Source: Mycobacterium tilburgii
GTDB taxonomy: Bacteria > Actinomycetota > Actinomycetes > Mycobacteriales > Mycobacteriaceae
Length of the DNA stretch: 64,000 nucleotides
Assembly (NCBI RefSeq): GCF_902168065.1
Contig: NZ_LR655690.1
Coordinates: 273,442-337,441 of the forward strand
Reading direction: 5' to 3'
Shown: piece after piece, positions 48,118 to 60,454 of the stretch
Layout of the letters: each line of letters begins with the position of its first letter
Position numbering within the stretch: position 1 is the first letter of the stretch
The notes under the pieces: generated by a model
What the model was told of the DNA's origin: nothing
Seen by the model: the letters and a program-made list of their open reading frames with translations, nothing else
Database searches by the model: none
Program-made: the position numbers and the translations under genes

Positions 48118-49452
48118 ATGACTGACAACCTCTGGCTGCACTTCACCCCGGCACGGCCCACAATTCACGCCGCAGATCATCACCCGCGGCGAGGGCGTCA
48201 CGATCTACGACGACCGCGGCAAGAGCTACCTGGACGGGCTGTCCGGGTTGTTCACGGTCCGGGTCGGCCACGGCCGCACCGAACTGGCCGAGGCCGCGGC
48301 GCGGCAGGTGAGCACGCTGGCGCACTTCCCGCTGCGAGGCTACGCCACCCCGACCGCGATCGAGCTTGCCGAGCGGTTGGCGCACTACGCCCCCGGCGAC
48401 CTGAATCGGGTCTTCTTCACCACCGGCAGCACCGGGGCCGTCGAGACCGCCTGGAACGTCGCCAAGCAGTACTTCAAGTTGACCGGAAAACCGGGAAACA
48501 CGAGGTGATTTCGCGTGCGATCGCCTACCACGGCACCACCCCCAGGCGCGCTGGCGATCACCGGCCTGCCGCGCTTCAAGGAGCTGTTCGAGCCGGTGAC
48601 CTCCAGCGGCTTCCGGGTGCCCAACACGAACTTCTACCCTGCACCGGAGCCGTTCGACAGCGACGCCAAAGCGTTCGGCAAGTGGGCCGCCGACCGCATC
48701 GCCGAGGTGATCGAGTTCGAGAGGCCCTCGACCGTGGCGGCGGTGTTCCTGGAACCGGTGCAGAACGCCGGCGGCAGCACCACCGCTCCTCCAGGCTATT
48801 TCGAGCGAGTTCGTGAGATCTGCGACGAGTACGACGTGCTGTTGGTCTCCGACGAGGTCATCTGCGCGTTCGGCCGGATCGGCTCGATGTTCGCCTGTGA
48901 CGACGTGGGCTACGTCCCCGACATGATCACCTGCGCCAAGGGCATGACGTCGTGCTACTCGCCGATCGGCGCGATGATCGCCACGGACAGATTGTTCGAG
49001 CCGTTCAACGACGGTGCGACGATGTTCCCGCACGGGTATACCTTTGGCGGCCATCCTGTTTCGGCCGCGGTCGGGCTGGCCAACCTCGACATCTTCGAGC
49101 ACGAGGGCCTCAACGATCACGTCACGACCAACGCACCGGCGTTTCGGACCACCCTGGAGAAGCTCTACGACCTGCCGATCGTCGGCGACGTTCGCGGCGA
49201 GAGTTACTTCTACAGGCGTAGAGCTGGTCAAGGACAAGGCGACCAAGCAAACGTTCAACGACGAGGAACGCCGCGTGTTGTTGGGCCGGGTGTCCAAGGG
49301 GCTCTTCGAGGCCGGATTGTATTGCCGCACCGACGATCGCGGGGACACCGTCATCCAGCTGGAACTGCCGCTGATCAACGGTCAGGGCCGAGTTCGACAC
49401 GATCGAATTGATCCTACACGGGGTGCTCAGAGAGGTGTACACGCGGCTCTAG
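48118..49452 (+). pseudogene. Class III PLP aminotransferase (Rv3329 homologue), frameshifted
   Basis: ATG 48118 (MTDNLWLHFTPARP). Pieces: ITRGEGVTIYDDRGKSYLDG, VFFTTGSTGAVETAWNVAKQ, ISRAIAYHGTT, AAVFLEPVQNAGGSTTAPPG, LLVSDEVICAFGRIG, MITCAKGMTSCYSPIGAMIA with the PLP Lys, MFPHGYTFGGHPVSAAVGLA, then VELVKDKATKQTFNDEERRV in another frame. Five frameshifts (about 48155, 48500, 48545, 49217, 49390) over an otherwise complete length. Related enzymes are omega-type transaminases. Divergent from the sigJ remnant. Confidence 0.88.
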
Positions 49453-49726
49453 CGGTGCCGGTGGCCATCACCAGCTGGCGGGCGTGCGCCGCGCTGGGGT
49501 TGTTCACGAACCGCGACAGCGAGTTGCACAGCCAGGCAACGGCGGAACGCACCTCGGGATCGGGGGTGGCGTCGCGGTGCATTTGCAGCGCGGCCAGAAC
49601 CTGGTCGAGCCCGGTGCGCCGCACTTGAGTCGATTTCTCCACCTGCTTGAACAACTGCTCCAGCGACCGCGGCGCGTTGCCCGCCCCGTCGATGCCACTG
49701 CGGTTGCGCCGCCACTTCGACCACAA
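49427..49726 (-). CDS. Small conserved hypothetical protein
   Basis: 99 residues, mostly helical: GNAPRSLEQLFKQVEKSTQV, RRTGLDQVLAALQMHRDATP, VRSAVAWLCNSLSRFVNNPS. No signal peptide or known motif. The start is uncertain: TTG at 49726 is used here; an in-frame stretch continues upstream (ISNERL) and GAAAAGG-like sequence near 49750 may mark a start disrupted by one extra base. Its 3' end overlaps the aminotransferase remnant by 26 bp. I do not recognise the family. Confidence 0.5.
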   Translation of the reverse strand: MWSKWRRNRSGIDGAGNAPRSLEQLFKQVEKSTQVRRTGLDQVLAALQMHRDATPDPEVRSAVAWLCNSLSRFVNNPSAAHARQLVMATGTARAACTPL

Positions 49727-49894
49727 TCGCTCGTTTGAAATGGCACACCCTTTTCAACGTCGACGGCTGTTGATCCTACCAGCGTAGTGCGTCGGCGCGA
49801 CCACCGCCGGTCGGCCGCAGTTGTAACATCTGTCTAAGCAGTCACAGCGCGGCTCCCGCGGATCCGGCGCCCGATCGCCTAGTCTGCACAGTTG

Positions 49895-51127
49895 ATGAGC
49901 CTCTCACGTTCTGCATCATGCCTGGCAGTGGCCGTTTTTGTGGCCATCACCCCGGCGGCGTCGGGTGCGCCGGCCGCGCTCGCGGAGCCCAACCCCGGAC
50001 CCAGCGCCGGGGCACCCAGTTGCCCGTACCGGGTGAACACGCCGCCCGCGGTGGACTCCTCGGAGGTACCCCAGGCCGGTGACCCGCCGACCCCGTTGGC
50101 GGTACCGCCCAAGCCAGTCGGCGGTGACGCGCTGTCCAGCTGTGGCATCGTCGCAGCGCCGGACACCCCGCCGCTGCCCACCGACGTCTCCGCGGACGCG
50201 TGGCTGGTAGCCGACCTGGACAGCGGAGCCGTGATCGCGGCCAAGGACCCGCACGGCCGGCACCGCCCCGCCAGCATTATCAAGGTGCTGGTCGCGATGG
50301 CGGCGCTGAACGCGTTGCCGCTGAACAAATCGGTGACCGGCACGGCCGACGACGCCGCCGCCGAGGGCACCAAGGTCGGCGTCGACGACGGCGGTGTCTA
50401 CACGGTCAACCAGCTGCTGCACGGACTGCTGATGCACTCCGGCAACGACGCGGCGCATGCGCTGGCCATGCAGCTGGGCGGGATGCAGCAGGCGCTGGAG
50501 AAGATCAACGTGCTGGCCGCCAAGCTCGGCGGGCGCGACACCCGGGTGGCCACGCCGTCGGGACTGGACGGGCCCGGCATGAGCACCTCGGCCTACGACA
50601 TCGGCCTGTTCTACCGATACGCCTGGCAGAACCGGACTTTCGCGGACATTGTCGCGACCCGGACCTTCGACTTCCCCGGCCACGGCGACCACCCGGGCTA
50701 CGAGCTGGAGAACGACAACCAGCTGCTCTACAAGTACCCCGGTGCGCTCGGCGGAAAGACCGGGTACACCGACGACGCCGGCCAGACCTTTGTCGGGACA
50801 GCCAATCACGACGGTCGCCGGCTGGTGGCGGTGCTGCTGCACGGCACCCGCCAGCCGATCGCCCCGTGGGAGCAGGCGGCGCACCTGCTGGACTACGGCT
50901 TCGCCACCCCGCAGGGCACTCAGGTGGGCGTGCTGATCGACCCCGATCCGTCGCTGATTCCCAAGCAGGACAACGCCGCCGACGGTCGCGCCAACGGCGC
51001 CCAAGCCGCCAGCCTGCTACCGGCGGCCGATGCGCTGCCGGTGCGGGCAGGCGTCGCCATCATCGGCGCCATCATCGTGTTCGCGCTGATCATGGTTGCG
51101 CGGTCGATGAACCGTCGCACTACATAA
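49895..51127 (+). CDS. dacB1: D-alanyl-D-alanine carboxypeptidase DacB1
   Basis: 410 residues, intact. Penicillin-binding protein of the low-molecular class that trims the terminal D-Ala of peptidoglycan stem peptides outside the membrane. Signal peptide [20 protein letters not shown], Pro-rich spacer with three Cys, then the three active-site motifs: SIIK (Ser127, Lys130), SGN (182-184) and KTG (288-290). A C-terminal membrane anchor ([17 protein letters not shown]) ends MNRRTT. TTG 49892 directly before ATG 49895 is also possible. Stands intact between pseudogenes on both sides. Confidence 0.95.
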   Translation: MSLSRSASCLAVAVFVAITPAASGAPAALAEPNPGPSAGAPSCPYRVNTPPAVDSSEVPQAGDPPTPLAVPPKPVGGDALSSCGIVAAPDTPPLPTDVSADAWLVADLDSGAVIAAKDPHGRHRPASIIKVLVAMAALNALPLNKSVTGTADDAAAEGTKVGVDDGGVYTVNQLLHGLLMHSGNDAAHALAMQLGGMQQALEKINVLAAKLGGRDTRVATPSGLDGPGMSTSAYDIGLFYRYAWQNRTFADIVATRTFDFPGHGDHPGYELENDNQLLYKYPGALGGKTGYTDDAGQTFVGTANHDGRRLVAVLLHGTRQPIAPWEQAAHLLDYGFATPQGTQVGVLIDPDPSLIPKQDNAADGRANGAQAASLLPAADALPVRAGVAIIGAIIVFALIMVARSMNRRTT

Positions 51128-51214
51128 CAATTCACCGAAATCCACGATGCTGCAGCGCATTGGCGGTACCGTCCAATTCGCCATCGCAACGAACAAAACT
51201 TCGGTGAACGCAGG

Positions 51215-52573
51215 ATGAGCGAACCAGCCGACGTCCCGCCGCGCCGTCCGCCATTTTGCCGCGCATGATCATCCGCTTTGCGGTGCCGATCGTTCTGTTG
51301 TGGGTCGCATTGACCGCCGTCGTGAATCTCACCATCCCGCAGCTAGAAGCGGTCGGCCAAAGCACATTCGGTATCGCTGAGTCCAAAAGACGCGGCGTCG
51401 GTGCAGGCCATCATGCACGTGGGGCAGGTATGAGTTTGAGTCCAACAGCTCGGTGACGATCGTGCTGGAAGCCGACAAGCCCGGTGACGGACGCCCACCG
51501 ATTCTACAGCGAGATGATGCGCAGGCTTTCGGCCGACCGTGCGCACGTCGCGCACATCCAGGACTTCTGGAATGATCCGCTGACGGCGGGCGGATCGCAA
51601 AGCGCGGATGACAGGGCCGCCTACGTCGTGGTGTTCCTCGTCGGCAACAACGAAACCCAGGCGTACAACTCGGTTCACGTCGTCCGGCACATCGTGAACA
51701 GCACCCCGGCCCCGCACGGGGTCAAGGCATACATCACGGGCCCGTACGCGCTCATCTTCGACCAAACCGAGCCCGGCAACGAGAGCGTCACCAAGGTCAC
51801 CCTGATCACCACCTTGGTGATCGCGGCGATGCTGTTGGCGATCTATCGATCCGTGGTGACCACGGTTCTCGTCCTCGGCCTCGTCGGGATCGAGCTGAGA
51901 GCGATCCGCGGCGGCGTCGCCTTTCTCGCCTACCAGGACGCCTTCGGTCTTTCCACCTTTGCGACAAACCTGGTGACCCTGGTGGCCATCGCCGCCAGCA
52001 CGGATTACGCGATCTTCATGCTCGGCCGCTACCACGAGGCGCGCCACGCCGGGCGAAGACCGGGAAACCGCCTTCTAAACCATGTTTCACGGGACCGCCC
52101 ATGTGTCCTTGGTTCGGGCTTGACCATCACCGGCGCCATGTATTGCCTGAGCCTTGCCCGCCTTCCTTATTTCAAGATACTCGGCGCCCCATGTGCCATC
52201 GCCATGCTGATTGCGGTCCTCGCCGCGCTCACGCTCGGGCCGGCGGTGCTGACCGTCGCCGGCTTCTTCAAACTGTTGGACCCCAAGCGACGGCTGAACA
52301 CGCGGCGGTGGCGCCGGGTGGGAACCGCGATCGTCCGCTGGCCAGCCCGGTGCTTGCCGCAACGTGCGCGGTGGCGTCCGTCGGGCTGCTGGCCCTACCG
52401 ACCTACAAGACGACTTACGAACTGCGCAGATTCATGTCCGTAATCGTGCGCTCGTTCATGACCCCGTCGATCGCCGCGCTGCTCGGACGCTGGTTCTGGT
52501 AGCCACAACGCGTGCGCCCCCGCCGGCCAGCCAGATGCTGCGGCGCCGCGCCAGGGAATCACCGCGCCGGTGA
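51215..52573 (+). pseudogene. MmpL-family RND transporter, large internal deletion
   Basis: ATG 51215 and, after a frameshift, [20 protein letters not shown] and PQLEAVGQS; then [40 protein letters not shown], membrane helices, [20 protein letters not shown] and the end of the first half near 52410 ([10 protein letters not shown]). It jumps directly to the C-terminal [20 protein letters not shown] and RWFW, followed by TAG in place of Trp. Full MmpL proteins have about 950 residues; about 450 remain, so some 1.5 kb is deleted. Exported lipid transporter originally. Confidence 0.88.
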
Positions 52574-52830
52574 AGATCAGCACGGCCACCCCGGCCACGG
52601 TCACGGCCAGCAGCCGGTGCCGCATCCGGCCCACTCGCTACAGCATCAGCGGAGACGCCGAATTTTCCGACAATATCGCCGAGGCTGAAGGCCGGGTAGA
52701 GCAGCACGGCCACCCAGGTCAGACCCTGGTGTGCGCAGATCAACGGCAGTATGATGATGCCGTTGCTCACTTGGATCCCGGCGGTGTAGCAGGCGCCTTG
52801 CGAAAGCAGCCGCCCGAACACGCGTGTCCG
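52540..52830 (-). pseudogene. Fragment of a polytopic membrane protein
   Basis: The minus strand encodes LLSQGACYTAGIQVSNGIII and CAHQGLTWVAVLLYPAFSLG, then in another frame MRHRLLAVTVAGVAVLIFTG. This looks like the N-terminal helices of a transporter-like membrane protein. The remainder is missing: the sequence meets the mmpL end near 52550. Family not identified with certainty. Confidence 0.4.
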
Positions 52831-52975
52831 TGCCGCGGTAGCGTGTGTTAGGCACAGCAAACGAATCTAGGGATGGTCAACAACTCATAACATCCGCCGA
52901 TCGGATACCGCGGGTTAAATTACGTGTCCACCGATCGGGGATAAACGGCGGTGCCGCGACACTAAACTCCCCGAA

Positions 52976-54346
52976 ATGACTGAAGCAGGCCGGCGCAGCG
53001 GTTCGTCTCGCGTCGCGCTCACCGGCGCCAGCGTCGGCCTCATCTATAGGTACGACCTGTCCATCATCGCCGGCGTGCAGCTGTTCGTGACCGAGGATTT
53101 GGGCTCACGACCAGCCAACAAGAGCTGCTGACGACGATGGTCGTGATCGGGCAGATCGCCGGCGCGCTCGGCGCCGGGGTGCTGGCCAACGCGATCGGCC
53201 GGCAGCGGTCCACTGGTGCTGATCCTGGTCGAGTACGCGGCCTTCGCGTTGCTCGGCGCGTTTTCGGTCGCCCTGCCGATGCTGCTGACGGCGCGGCTGC
53301 TGCTGGATCTGACCACCGGCGTGATGGTGGTCGTCGTCCCGGTCTACGTGGCGGAATCGGCCCCGGCGGCGGTGCGCGGCGCGCTGCTGACGACGTATCA
53401 GCTGACGATCGTCACCGGGCTGATCGTCGGGTACCTCACCGGTTACCTGCTGGCCGATACGCACAGCTGGAGGTGGATGCTAGGGCTGGCGGCGGCGCCG
53501 ACAATACTGTTGGTGCCGTTGACGATTCGGCTCCCCGACACCGCGCGGTGGTACCTGATGAAGGGGCGTGTCGAGGACGCCCGCCGCACGTTGTTGCGGG
53601 TGGAACCCGCCGCGAACGCCGAATGCGGAGCTCGCCGAGATCGGCGGCGCATTGCGCGAAGGCTCCCCCGGTGTCAAAGGCGCCATCTCCGAGATGCGGC
53701 GGCGCGCCGTACTTGCGGGCTACCCTGTTCGTGATCACGCTCGGCTTCCTGCTGCAGATTACCGGCATCAACGCGATAATCTATTATAGCCCTCGCATCT
53801 TCGAAGCCATGGGATTCACCGGCAATTTCGCGCTGCTGGGCCTGCCGGCGCTGCTGCAAGTCGCCGGACTGGCGGCGGTAGGCACGGCGCTCACCCTGGT
53901 CGACCGAGTGGGCCGGCGGCCAAATCCTGTTGTGCGGCATCGCGATGATGATCGTCGCGGACGTCGTGTTGACGGTCGTGTTCGCCCGGGCGCCGCCGGC
54001 GCGGTGCTCGGGTTCGCGGGCATCCTGCTGTTCATCGTCGGCTACACATTGGGTTGCGGTTCGCTGGGCTGGGTTTACGCCAGCGAGAGCTTCCCCACCC
54101 GGCTGCGGTCCATCGGGTCGAGCACCATGTTGACCGCCAACCTGATTGCCAACGCGATTGTTGCGGCGGTCTTTTGACCATGCTGCATTCACTAGGCGGC
54201 GCAGGAAATTTCGCGGTGTTCGGCGCTGGCCGCGGTCGCGTTCGGCTTCGTGTAACCGGTACGCTCCGGAGACCAAGGGACGTCAACTCGAGGACATCAG
54301 GCACTTTTGGGAAAACGGTGGACGTTGGGAGGACCCATGCCCCTGA
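52976..54346 (+). pseudogene. sugI: Sugar porter SugI, frameshifted
   Basis: ATG 52976 (SSRVALTGASVGLIYRYDLS). MFS sugar-porter pieces in several frames: IGQIAGALGAGVLANAIGRQ, LLDLTTGVMVVVVPVYVAES, SAPAAVRGALLTTYQLTIVT, GFLLQITGINAIIYYSPRIF, GCGSLGWVYASESFPTRLRS, and RYAPETKGRQLEDIRHFWEN at the end. About eight shifts between 53100 and 54250. Twelve-helix proton-sugar symporter originally. The TGA 54344-54346 overlaps the nagA start. Confidence 0.9.
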
Positions 54347-55114
54347 TCCACGCCGACGCCGTGGCCCTGCACGGCAGGATCTGCCGGCCCGGCTGGATAG
54401 AGATCGCCGACCGCCGGTGAGCTCGACAACGTCCTGGCCGCCGGTGCGGGCACGATCCGGATGGTCACGCTGGCTCCGGAACGGCGCGGCAGCGCCGAGG
54501 CCATCCGGCGGCTGGTGGACGCGGGTGTCGTTGTCGCCGTGGGACATACCGCCGCGAACTACGAGCAGACCCAGCAGGCGATCTAGTTCGGTGCCACGGT
54601 CGGCACGCATCTGTTCAACGCTATGCCCTCGTTGCACCACCGCGACCCGGGGCCGGTGCTCGTGCTGCTCGAGCACCCCGACGTCACGGTCGAGGTGATC
54701 GCCGACGGCGCGCACCTGCATCCGGCGATGGTGCGCACCGTCGTCCGGACCGCCGGGCAGGACCGGATCGCGCTGATCACCGACGCCATCGCCGCAGCCG
54801 GCTGTGCCGACGGCACGTATTGGCTCAGCTCGGTGCCGATCGAGATGGAATCGGGCGTTGCCGGATGAGTTCGACCTCCACGATCGCCGGCAGCACCGCC
54901 ACGATGGATCAGCTCTTCCGCCCGGTGGCCCAGACTGGCCCGGACCCCGACGCCACGCTGGCCGCCGTGGTCCGGATGACCTCGTCGACACCGGCGCGGG
55001 GCCCTCGGCCTTGACCGGGTCGGCGCGCTGCGTGATGGCCACGATGCCGATCTGGTGGTGCTGGACCGCGAGCTGCGGGTCAGCGCGGTGATTGTGCGCG
55101 GCGACTGGCGTTAA
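54337..55114 (+). pseudogene. nagA: N-acetylglucosamine-6-phosphate deacetylase NagA, disrupted
   Basis: ATG 54337 (PLIHADAVALHGRICRPGWI) is followed near 54415 by a jump to LDNVLAAGAGTIRMVTLAPE, so about 100 residues of the N-terminal half, with the metal HxH, are missing. Then VDAGVVVAVGHTAANYEQTQ, an in-frame TAG near 54584 in place of Glu/Gln, VGTHLFNAMPSLHHRDPGPV, IADGAHLHPAMVRTVV, ALITDAIAAAGCADG. Two shifts near 54855-54930 and the end DADLVVLDRELRVSAVIVRG. Overlaps sugI, so transport and use of amino sugar were linked and both are lost. Confidence 0.9.
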
Positions 55115-56141
55115 CGCGGCCGGCGCGGGTCAACCGGGAAAAGACCAACGCGCCAACGGCTCCCATCGCCATCGCGGCCAGCGTCTGACGGGTGGTGATC
55201 CCCTCGTCGAGCAGCACCCGCGGGGCGATGATCGCCGGCTCCGGTGGTGGGGTGTGCTTGCGGCGTGGATCCCCGGAGAAGGTAGCCGCCCACGCGGTGG
55301 CAAAAAGCACCAGATAGCCGGTGATGTAGTCGAACACCATCAGGCCCAGTACGGGGCCGAAGGTCGCCCCCGCCGGGCTGCGCACCACGACGCGCAGATA
55401 GATCGACCCCACCTGCTTGAACAACTCGAAGGCAACCGCCGCCAGCAGGCCCGCCCGCGCCGCGTCGGCTAGGTCGACCCTGTGCCGCGGCAGCCTGCCG
55501 ATGAGCCAGGTGAACAACAGCCACGACACCAGCAGCGACATCAGTATCGACACGCCCCGAAAGATCTCGCCGAACAACGAGAAGTTGTGTACACCAAGCC
55601 ATTTCAGTGCAGCATGCATCGGCGTGGCGTGCCCGAGCGCGGTGAGTGCCAGCGTGACGACGATGACCGCGAACGTTCCGACCATCGCGATCAGATCGGA
55701 GATCTTGTCGCGCACGAAGCCCGCCGATTCGTACCGCTCGTCCCACCACATCGAGGTTACGGCGCCGCGCATGTGTGACATCCAGCCGAGACCGGCCCAG
55801 GCCGCGGTGATCAGACCGATGATGCCGACCGATGCCCGCGCGTTGATCGCCGAGTTCATCAAGTCCACCAACTGTTGCTCGAGCGCGGCGTCGACCGCAT
55901 CCCGGATGTGGGTCTTGATCGCCTCGATCAGCGGCGGGTCGCTAGCCAGCACGAAACCGACGACGGCGAAACTGACCATCAGCAAAGGAAATAGCGCGAA
56001 GATCGTGTAGTAGGTGAGACCGGCCGCCAGTAACCCGCCGTTGCGCGCATCGAAGTGGGTGTAGGCGCTTATCACGTGATCGAGCCAGCCGTACCGGGCC
56101 CGCAACCGGTCGAAGAATCCCGGCTTGGCGGGTGCGTTCAT
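55080..56141 (-). CDS. YihY/BrkB-family inner-membrane protein (Rv3335c homologue)
   Basis: 353 residues, intact. About six membrane helices: GGLLAAGLTYYTIFALFPLL, the SVGIIGLITAAWAGLGWM segment, ISDLIAMVGTFAVIVVTLAL, GVSILMSLLVSWLLFTWLIG, AGLLAAVAFELFKQVGSIYL, GLMVFDYITGYLVLFATAWA. The C-terminal tail is cytoplasmic and basic. Formerly called ribonuclease BN-like; actual role unknown. ATG 56139-56141 lies 29 bp after trpS on the same strand. The 3' end overlaps the nagA remnant by 35 bp. Confidence 0.88.
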   Translation of the reverse strand: MNAPAKPGFFDRLRARYGWLDHVISAYTHFDARNGGLLAAGLTYYTIFALFPLLMVSFAVVGFVLASDPPLIEAIKTHIRDAVDAALEQQLVDLMNSAINARASVGIIGLITAAWAGLGWMSHMRGAVTSMWWDERYESAGFVRDKISDLIAMVGTFAVIVVTLALTALGHATPMHAALKWLGVHNFSLFGEIFRGVSILMSLLVSWLLFTWLIGRLPRHRVDLADAARAGLLAAVAFELFKQVGSIYLRVVVRSPAGATFGPVLGLMVFDYITGYLVLFATAWAATFSGDPRRKHTPPPEPAIIAPRVLLDEGITTRQTLAAMAMGAVGALVFSRLTRAGRVNASRRAQSPR

Positions 56142-56170
56142 GGCGGCGGCTCCCAGGTGAGAAACGGGCC

Positions 56171-57205
<1,035 letters not shown>

Positions 57206-57274
57206 TCACACCGGGTTTTCGCCCGGCACGCCCTTGCTTGCGGTACCGGCGGTACCGCCTTTAATGTCGGCTAC

Positions 57275-58117
57275 ATGAGCACTCGCCCGCCGATCCATCT
57301 GGGTTCCGGAGAGCCGGTTCTGTTGCTGCATCCGTTCCTGATGTCCCAGACCGTGTGGGACGAGGTAGCCCAGCAACTGGCCAGGACGGGCCGCTACGAG
57401 GTGTTCGCCCCGACGATGGCCGGCCACAACGGCGGGCCGAAGTCCGGCACCTGGTTTCTGAGCTCGTTGGTGCTCGCCGACCACGTCGAACGGCAGCTCG
57501 ACGAGCTCGGCTGGGACACCGCTCACATTGTGGGCAATTCGCTGGGCGGCTGGGTCGCATTCGAGCTCGAGCGCCGCGGCCGGGCCCGCAGCGCCACGGG
57601 CATCGCGGCGGCGGGCGGCTGGACACGCTGGAGCCCCGTCAAATGCGAGGTCATCGCTAAATTCGTCGCCGGCATGCCGTTGCTGTTGCTGGCCCGTCTG
57701 TTGGGCCAGCGCGTGCTGCAGTTGCCGTTCAGCCGCAAGCTGGCCACCCTGCCGCTGAGCGGCTCACCGGAGAGCGTCAGCGAGCGCCAGGTGTCGGGCA
57801 TCGTCGACGACGCCGCGCACTGCCCGGCCTACTTCCAGTTGCTGGCCAAGTCGCTGTTGCAGCCCGGGCTGGTGGAGCTGGCCGAGACCGCGGTGCCCGT
57901 GCAGCTGGTGCTGTGCGAGAAGGATCGGGTCGTCCCGCCGAGCCGGTTCAGCCGGCATTTCACCGACTCGCTGCCTCCCGAGACAAAGATCACCCGGCTC
58001 GACGGCGTCGGGCACGTACCGATGTTCGAAGCTCCCGAACGGGTGACCGAGGTGATCGCCACGTTCATCGACGACTGCGTCCGGCCGGACCACATCGCCG
58101 ACCCTCCGGCAAGCTAG
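57275..58117 (+). CDS. Alpha/beta hydrolase (Rv3338 homologue)
   Basis: 280 residues, intact. Oxyanion region EPVLLLHPFLMSQTVWDEV, nucleophile elbow AHIVGNSLGGWVAFELERRG, Asp region VLCEKDRVVPPSRFS and catalytic His in LDGVGHVPMFEAPERV, with a lid domain (about 135-205). ATG 57275 chosen. Divergent from trpS. Ends 4 bp inside the end of icd. Substrate unknown. H37Rv's annotated homologue is recalled as shorter. Confidence 0.9.
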   Translation: MSTRPPIHLGSGEPVLLLHPFLMSQTVWDEVAQQLARTGRYEVFAPTMAGHNGGPKSGTWFLSSLVLADHVERQLDELGWDTAHIVGNSLGGWVAFELERRGRARSATGIAAAGGWTRWSPVKCEVIAKFVAGMPLLLLARLLGQRVLQLPFSRKLATLPLSGSPESVSERQVSGIVDDAAHCPAYFQLLAKSLLQPGLVELAETAVPVQLVLCEKDRVVPPSRFSRHFTDSLPPETKITRLDGVGHVPMFEAPERVTEVIATFIDDCVRPDHIADPPAS

Positions 58118-60351
58118 GCGCCCGCCTTCGCCAGCGCCTCGTTAAAAGTCTTGCTCGGCCGCATAACGGCGGTCGTCTTCTCCGGGTCCGGGTAGTAGTA
58201 GCCGCCGATATCGGCCGGCTTGCCCTGCACCGCGACCAGTTCGGCGACGATGGTGGCCTCGTTCTCGCCCAGCGACTTGGCCAGCCCGGCGAAGCGGTCG
58301 CGCAGTTCCTGGTCCTCGTCCTGGGCGGCGAGTTCCTGGGCCCAGTACAGCGCCAGGTAAAACTGGCTGCCCCGGTTGTCGAGTTCGCCGGTCTTGCGGG
58401 ACGGGCTCTTGTCGTTGTCCAACAATTTGCCGATCGCGGCGTCCAGCGTCTTGCCCAGCAGCTTGGCACGCGGGTTGTCGGTCTTGATCCCGACGTCGTC
58501 GAAACATGCTCCCAGGGCCAGGAATTCACCCAACGAATCCCAGCGCAGGTGGTTATCCTCGACGAGCTGGTGGACGTGCTTGGGCGCCGAGCCGCCCGCC
58601 CCGGTTTCGTACATACCGCCGCCGGCCATCAACGACACGATGGACAGCATCTTGGCGCTGGTGCCCAGCTCCAGGATCGGGAACAGGTCGGTAAGGTAGT
58701 CGCGCAGGATGTTTCCGGTCGCGGCGATGGTGTCCTGTCCGCGTATCGCCCGCTCGATGGTGTACCGCATGGCCCACACCTGCGGCATGATCTGGATGTG
58801 CAGGCCCTCGGTGTCGTGCTCCTTCAGGTACTCCTTGACCTTCTTGCGCAGCTCCACCTCGTGCGGCCGTTCGGTGTCCAGCCAGAACACCACTGTCATG
58901 CCGGAGTTGCGGGCCCGGGTCACGGCGAGCTTGACCCAGTCACGGATGGCTTCGTCCCGCACGATCGGCATGCGCCAGATGTCACCGGTTTCCACGTTCT
59001 GGGTGAGCAGCACGTCGCCGGTGTCGAGGTCGACGATGTTGGCGACGCCGTCCTCGGGGATCTCGAACGTCTTGTCGTGTGAGCCGTATTCCTCGGCCTG
59101 CTGGGCCATCAGACCCACGTTGGGGACGGTGCCCATCGTGGTGGGATCGAACTGCCCATTCGTCTTGCAGAAGTTGATGATCTCTTGGTAGATCCGCGAG
59201 AAGGTCGACTCGGGGTTGACGGCCTTGGTGTCCTTCTGCCGGCCGTCGGCGCCGTACATCTTGCCGCCGGCGCGGATCATCGCCGGCATCGACGCGTCCA
59301 CGATCACGTCGCTGGGCGAGTGAAAGTTGCTGATTCCCTTGGCCGAATCGACCATGGCCAACTCGGGCCGGTGTTCGTGGCAGGCGTGCAGGTCGCGGAT
59401 GATCTCGTCATGCAGCGACGCCGGCAGCGACTCGATCTTGTTGTAGAGGTCGACTAGGCCGTTGTCGACGTTGACGCCGAGCTCGTCGAAGAGCGCCTGG
59501 TGCTTGGCGAAGGCTTCCTTGTAGAACACCTTGACCGCGTGCCCGAACACGATGGGGTGGGACACCTTCATCATCGTGGCCTTGACGTGCAGCGAGAACA
59601 TCACGCCGGTCTCGTAAGCATCCTGCATCTGCGCCTCGTAGAATTCGCACAGCGCCTTCTTGCTCATGTACATGCTGTCGATGATGTCGCCCTCGCGGAG
59701 CGACACCACCGGCTTGAGCGTGATGACCTTGCCGTCTTTGGTCTGCAGTTCCATCTTCACGTTGCGCCCGCGGTCCAGCGTCATCGACTTCTCGCCGTGG
59801 TAGAAGTCACCGTGCTTCATGGTGGCGACGTGGGTGCGCGACGCCTGCGACCACTCCGCCATGCTGTGCGGGTGCTTGCGCGCGTACTCCTTGACCGCCT
59901 TGGGTGCGCGCCGGTCCGAGTTGCCCTGGCGCAGCACCGGGTTGACCGCGCTACCAAGACATTTGGCGTAGCTCTCGCGGATCTCCTTGTCCTGCTTGGT
60001 TTTCGGGCTGTCCGGGAAGTCCGGAACGTTGTAGCCCTTGTCCTGCAGTTCCTTGATGGCCGCGACAAGCTGCGGTACCGAGGCACTGATGTTCGGCAGC
60101 TTGATGATGTTGGTACCGGCCAGTTTGGTCAGCCGCCCCAGCTCGGCGAGATTGTCTGGGACGCGCTGCTCCTCGGTCAGGTTCTCGGGAAACTCCGCAA
60201 GGATTCGCGCCGCCACCGAGATGTCACTGGTCTTGATCTCGATGCCTGCCGGTTCGGCGAAGGCCCGCACGACCGGCAAAAAAGCATAGGTCGCCAGCAG
60301 TGGCGCCTCGTCGGTCAGCGTGTAGATGACGGTTGGCTTCTTGGCGCTCAC
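58114..60351 (-). CDS. icd2: Monomeric NADP-dependent isocitrate dehydrogenase
   Basis: 745 residues, the length of the monomeric type, intact. Visible: [20 protein letters not shown] at the start, [20 protein letters not shown] and [27 protein letters not shown]-like [73 protein letters not shown] [20 protein letters not shown]. Converts isocitrate to 2-oxoglutarate in the TCA cycle. In H37Rv the gene at this place (Rv3339c) is the unrelated-length dimeric icd1 and the monomeric one is Rv0066c, so the enzyme type at the locus differs. Confidence 0.94.
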   Translation of the reverse strand: MSAKKPTVIYTLTDEAPLLATYAFLPVVRAFAEPAGIEIKTSDISVAARILAEFPENLTEEQRVPDNLAELGRLTKLAGTNIIKLPNISASVPQLVAAIKELQDKGYNVPDFPDSPKTKQDKEIRESYAKCLGSAVNPVLRQGNSDRRAPKAVKEYARKHPHSMAEWSQASRTHVATMKHGDFYHGEKSMTLDRGRNVKMELQTKDGKVITLKPVVSLREGDIIDSMYMSKKALCEFYEAQMQDAYETGVMFSLHVKATMMKVSHPIVFGHAVKVFYKEAFAKHQALFDELGVNVDNGLVDLYNKIESLPASLHDEIIRDLHACHEHRPELAMVDSAKGISNFHSPSDVIVDASMPAMIRAGGKMYGADGRQKDTKAVNPESTFSRIYQEIINFCKTNGQFDPTTMGTVPNVGLMAQQAEEYGSHDKTFEIPEDGVANIVDLDTGDVLLTQNVETGDIWRMPIVRDEAIRDWVKLAVTRARNSGMTVVFWLDTERPHEVELRKKVKEYLKEHDTEGLHIQIMPQVWAMRYTIERAIRGQDTIAATGNILRDYLTDLFPILELGTSAKMLSIVSLMAGGGMYETGAGGSAPKHVHQLVEDNHLRWDSLGEFLALGACFDDVGIKTDNPRAKLLGKTLDAAIGKLLDNDKSPSRKTGELDNRGSQFYLALYWAQELAAQDEDQELRDRFAGLAKSLGENEATIVAELVAVQGKPADIGGYYYPDPEKTTAVMRPSKTFNEALAKAGA

Positions 60352-60436
60352 GGTCCCTCTCCCGAGGTTGTTCTTGGGGGTCTCAGCGGTCTCGGTGCCA
60401 CGTTATCAAGCAGGAGTTGGCACGGTGCCGGCCCAG

Positions 60437-60442
60437 TAAGAT
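60437..60442 (+). promoter_or_regulatory. Candidate -10 box of the metY-metX message
   Basis: TAAGAT at 60437-60442 fits the TANNNT pattern, and transcription would start about 60449, a few bases before the riboswitch. TTGGCA at 60417-60422 is a poor, closely spaced -35. The intergenic region 60352-60614 otherwise holds the riboswitch. Confidence 0.45.
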
Positions 60443-60454
60443 AGTCTCCGTATT

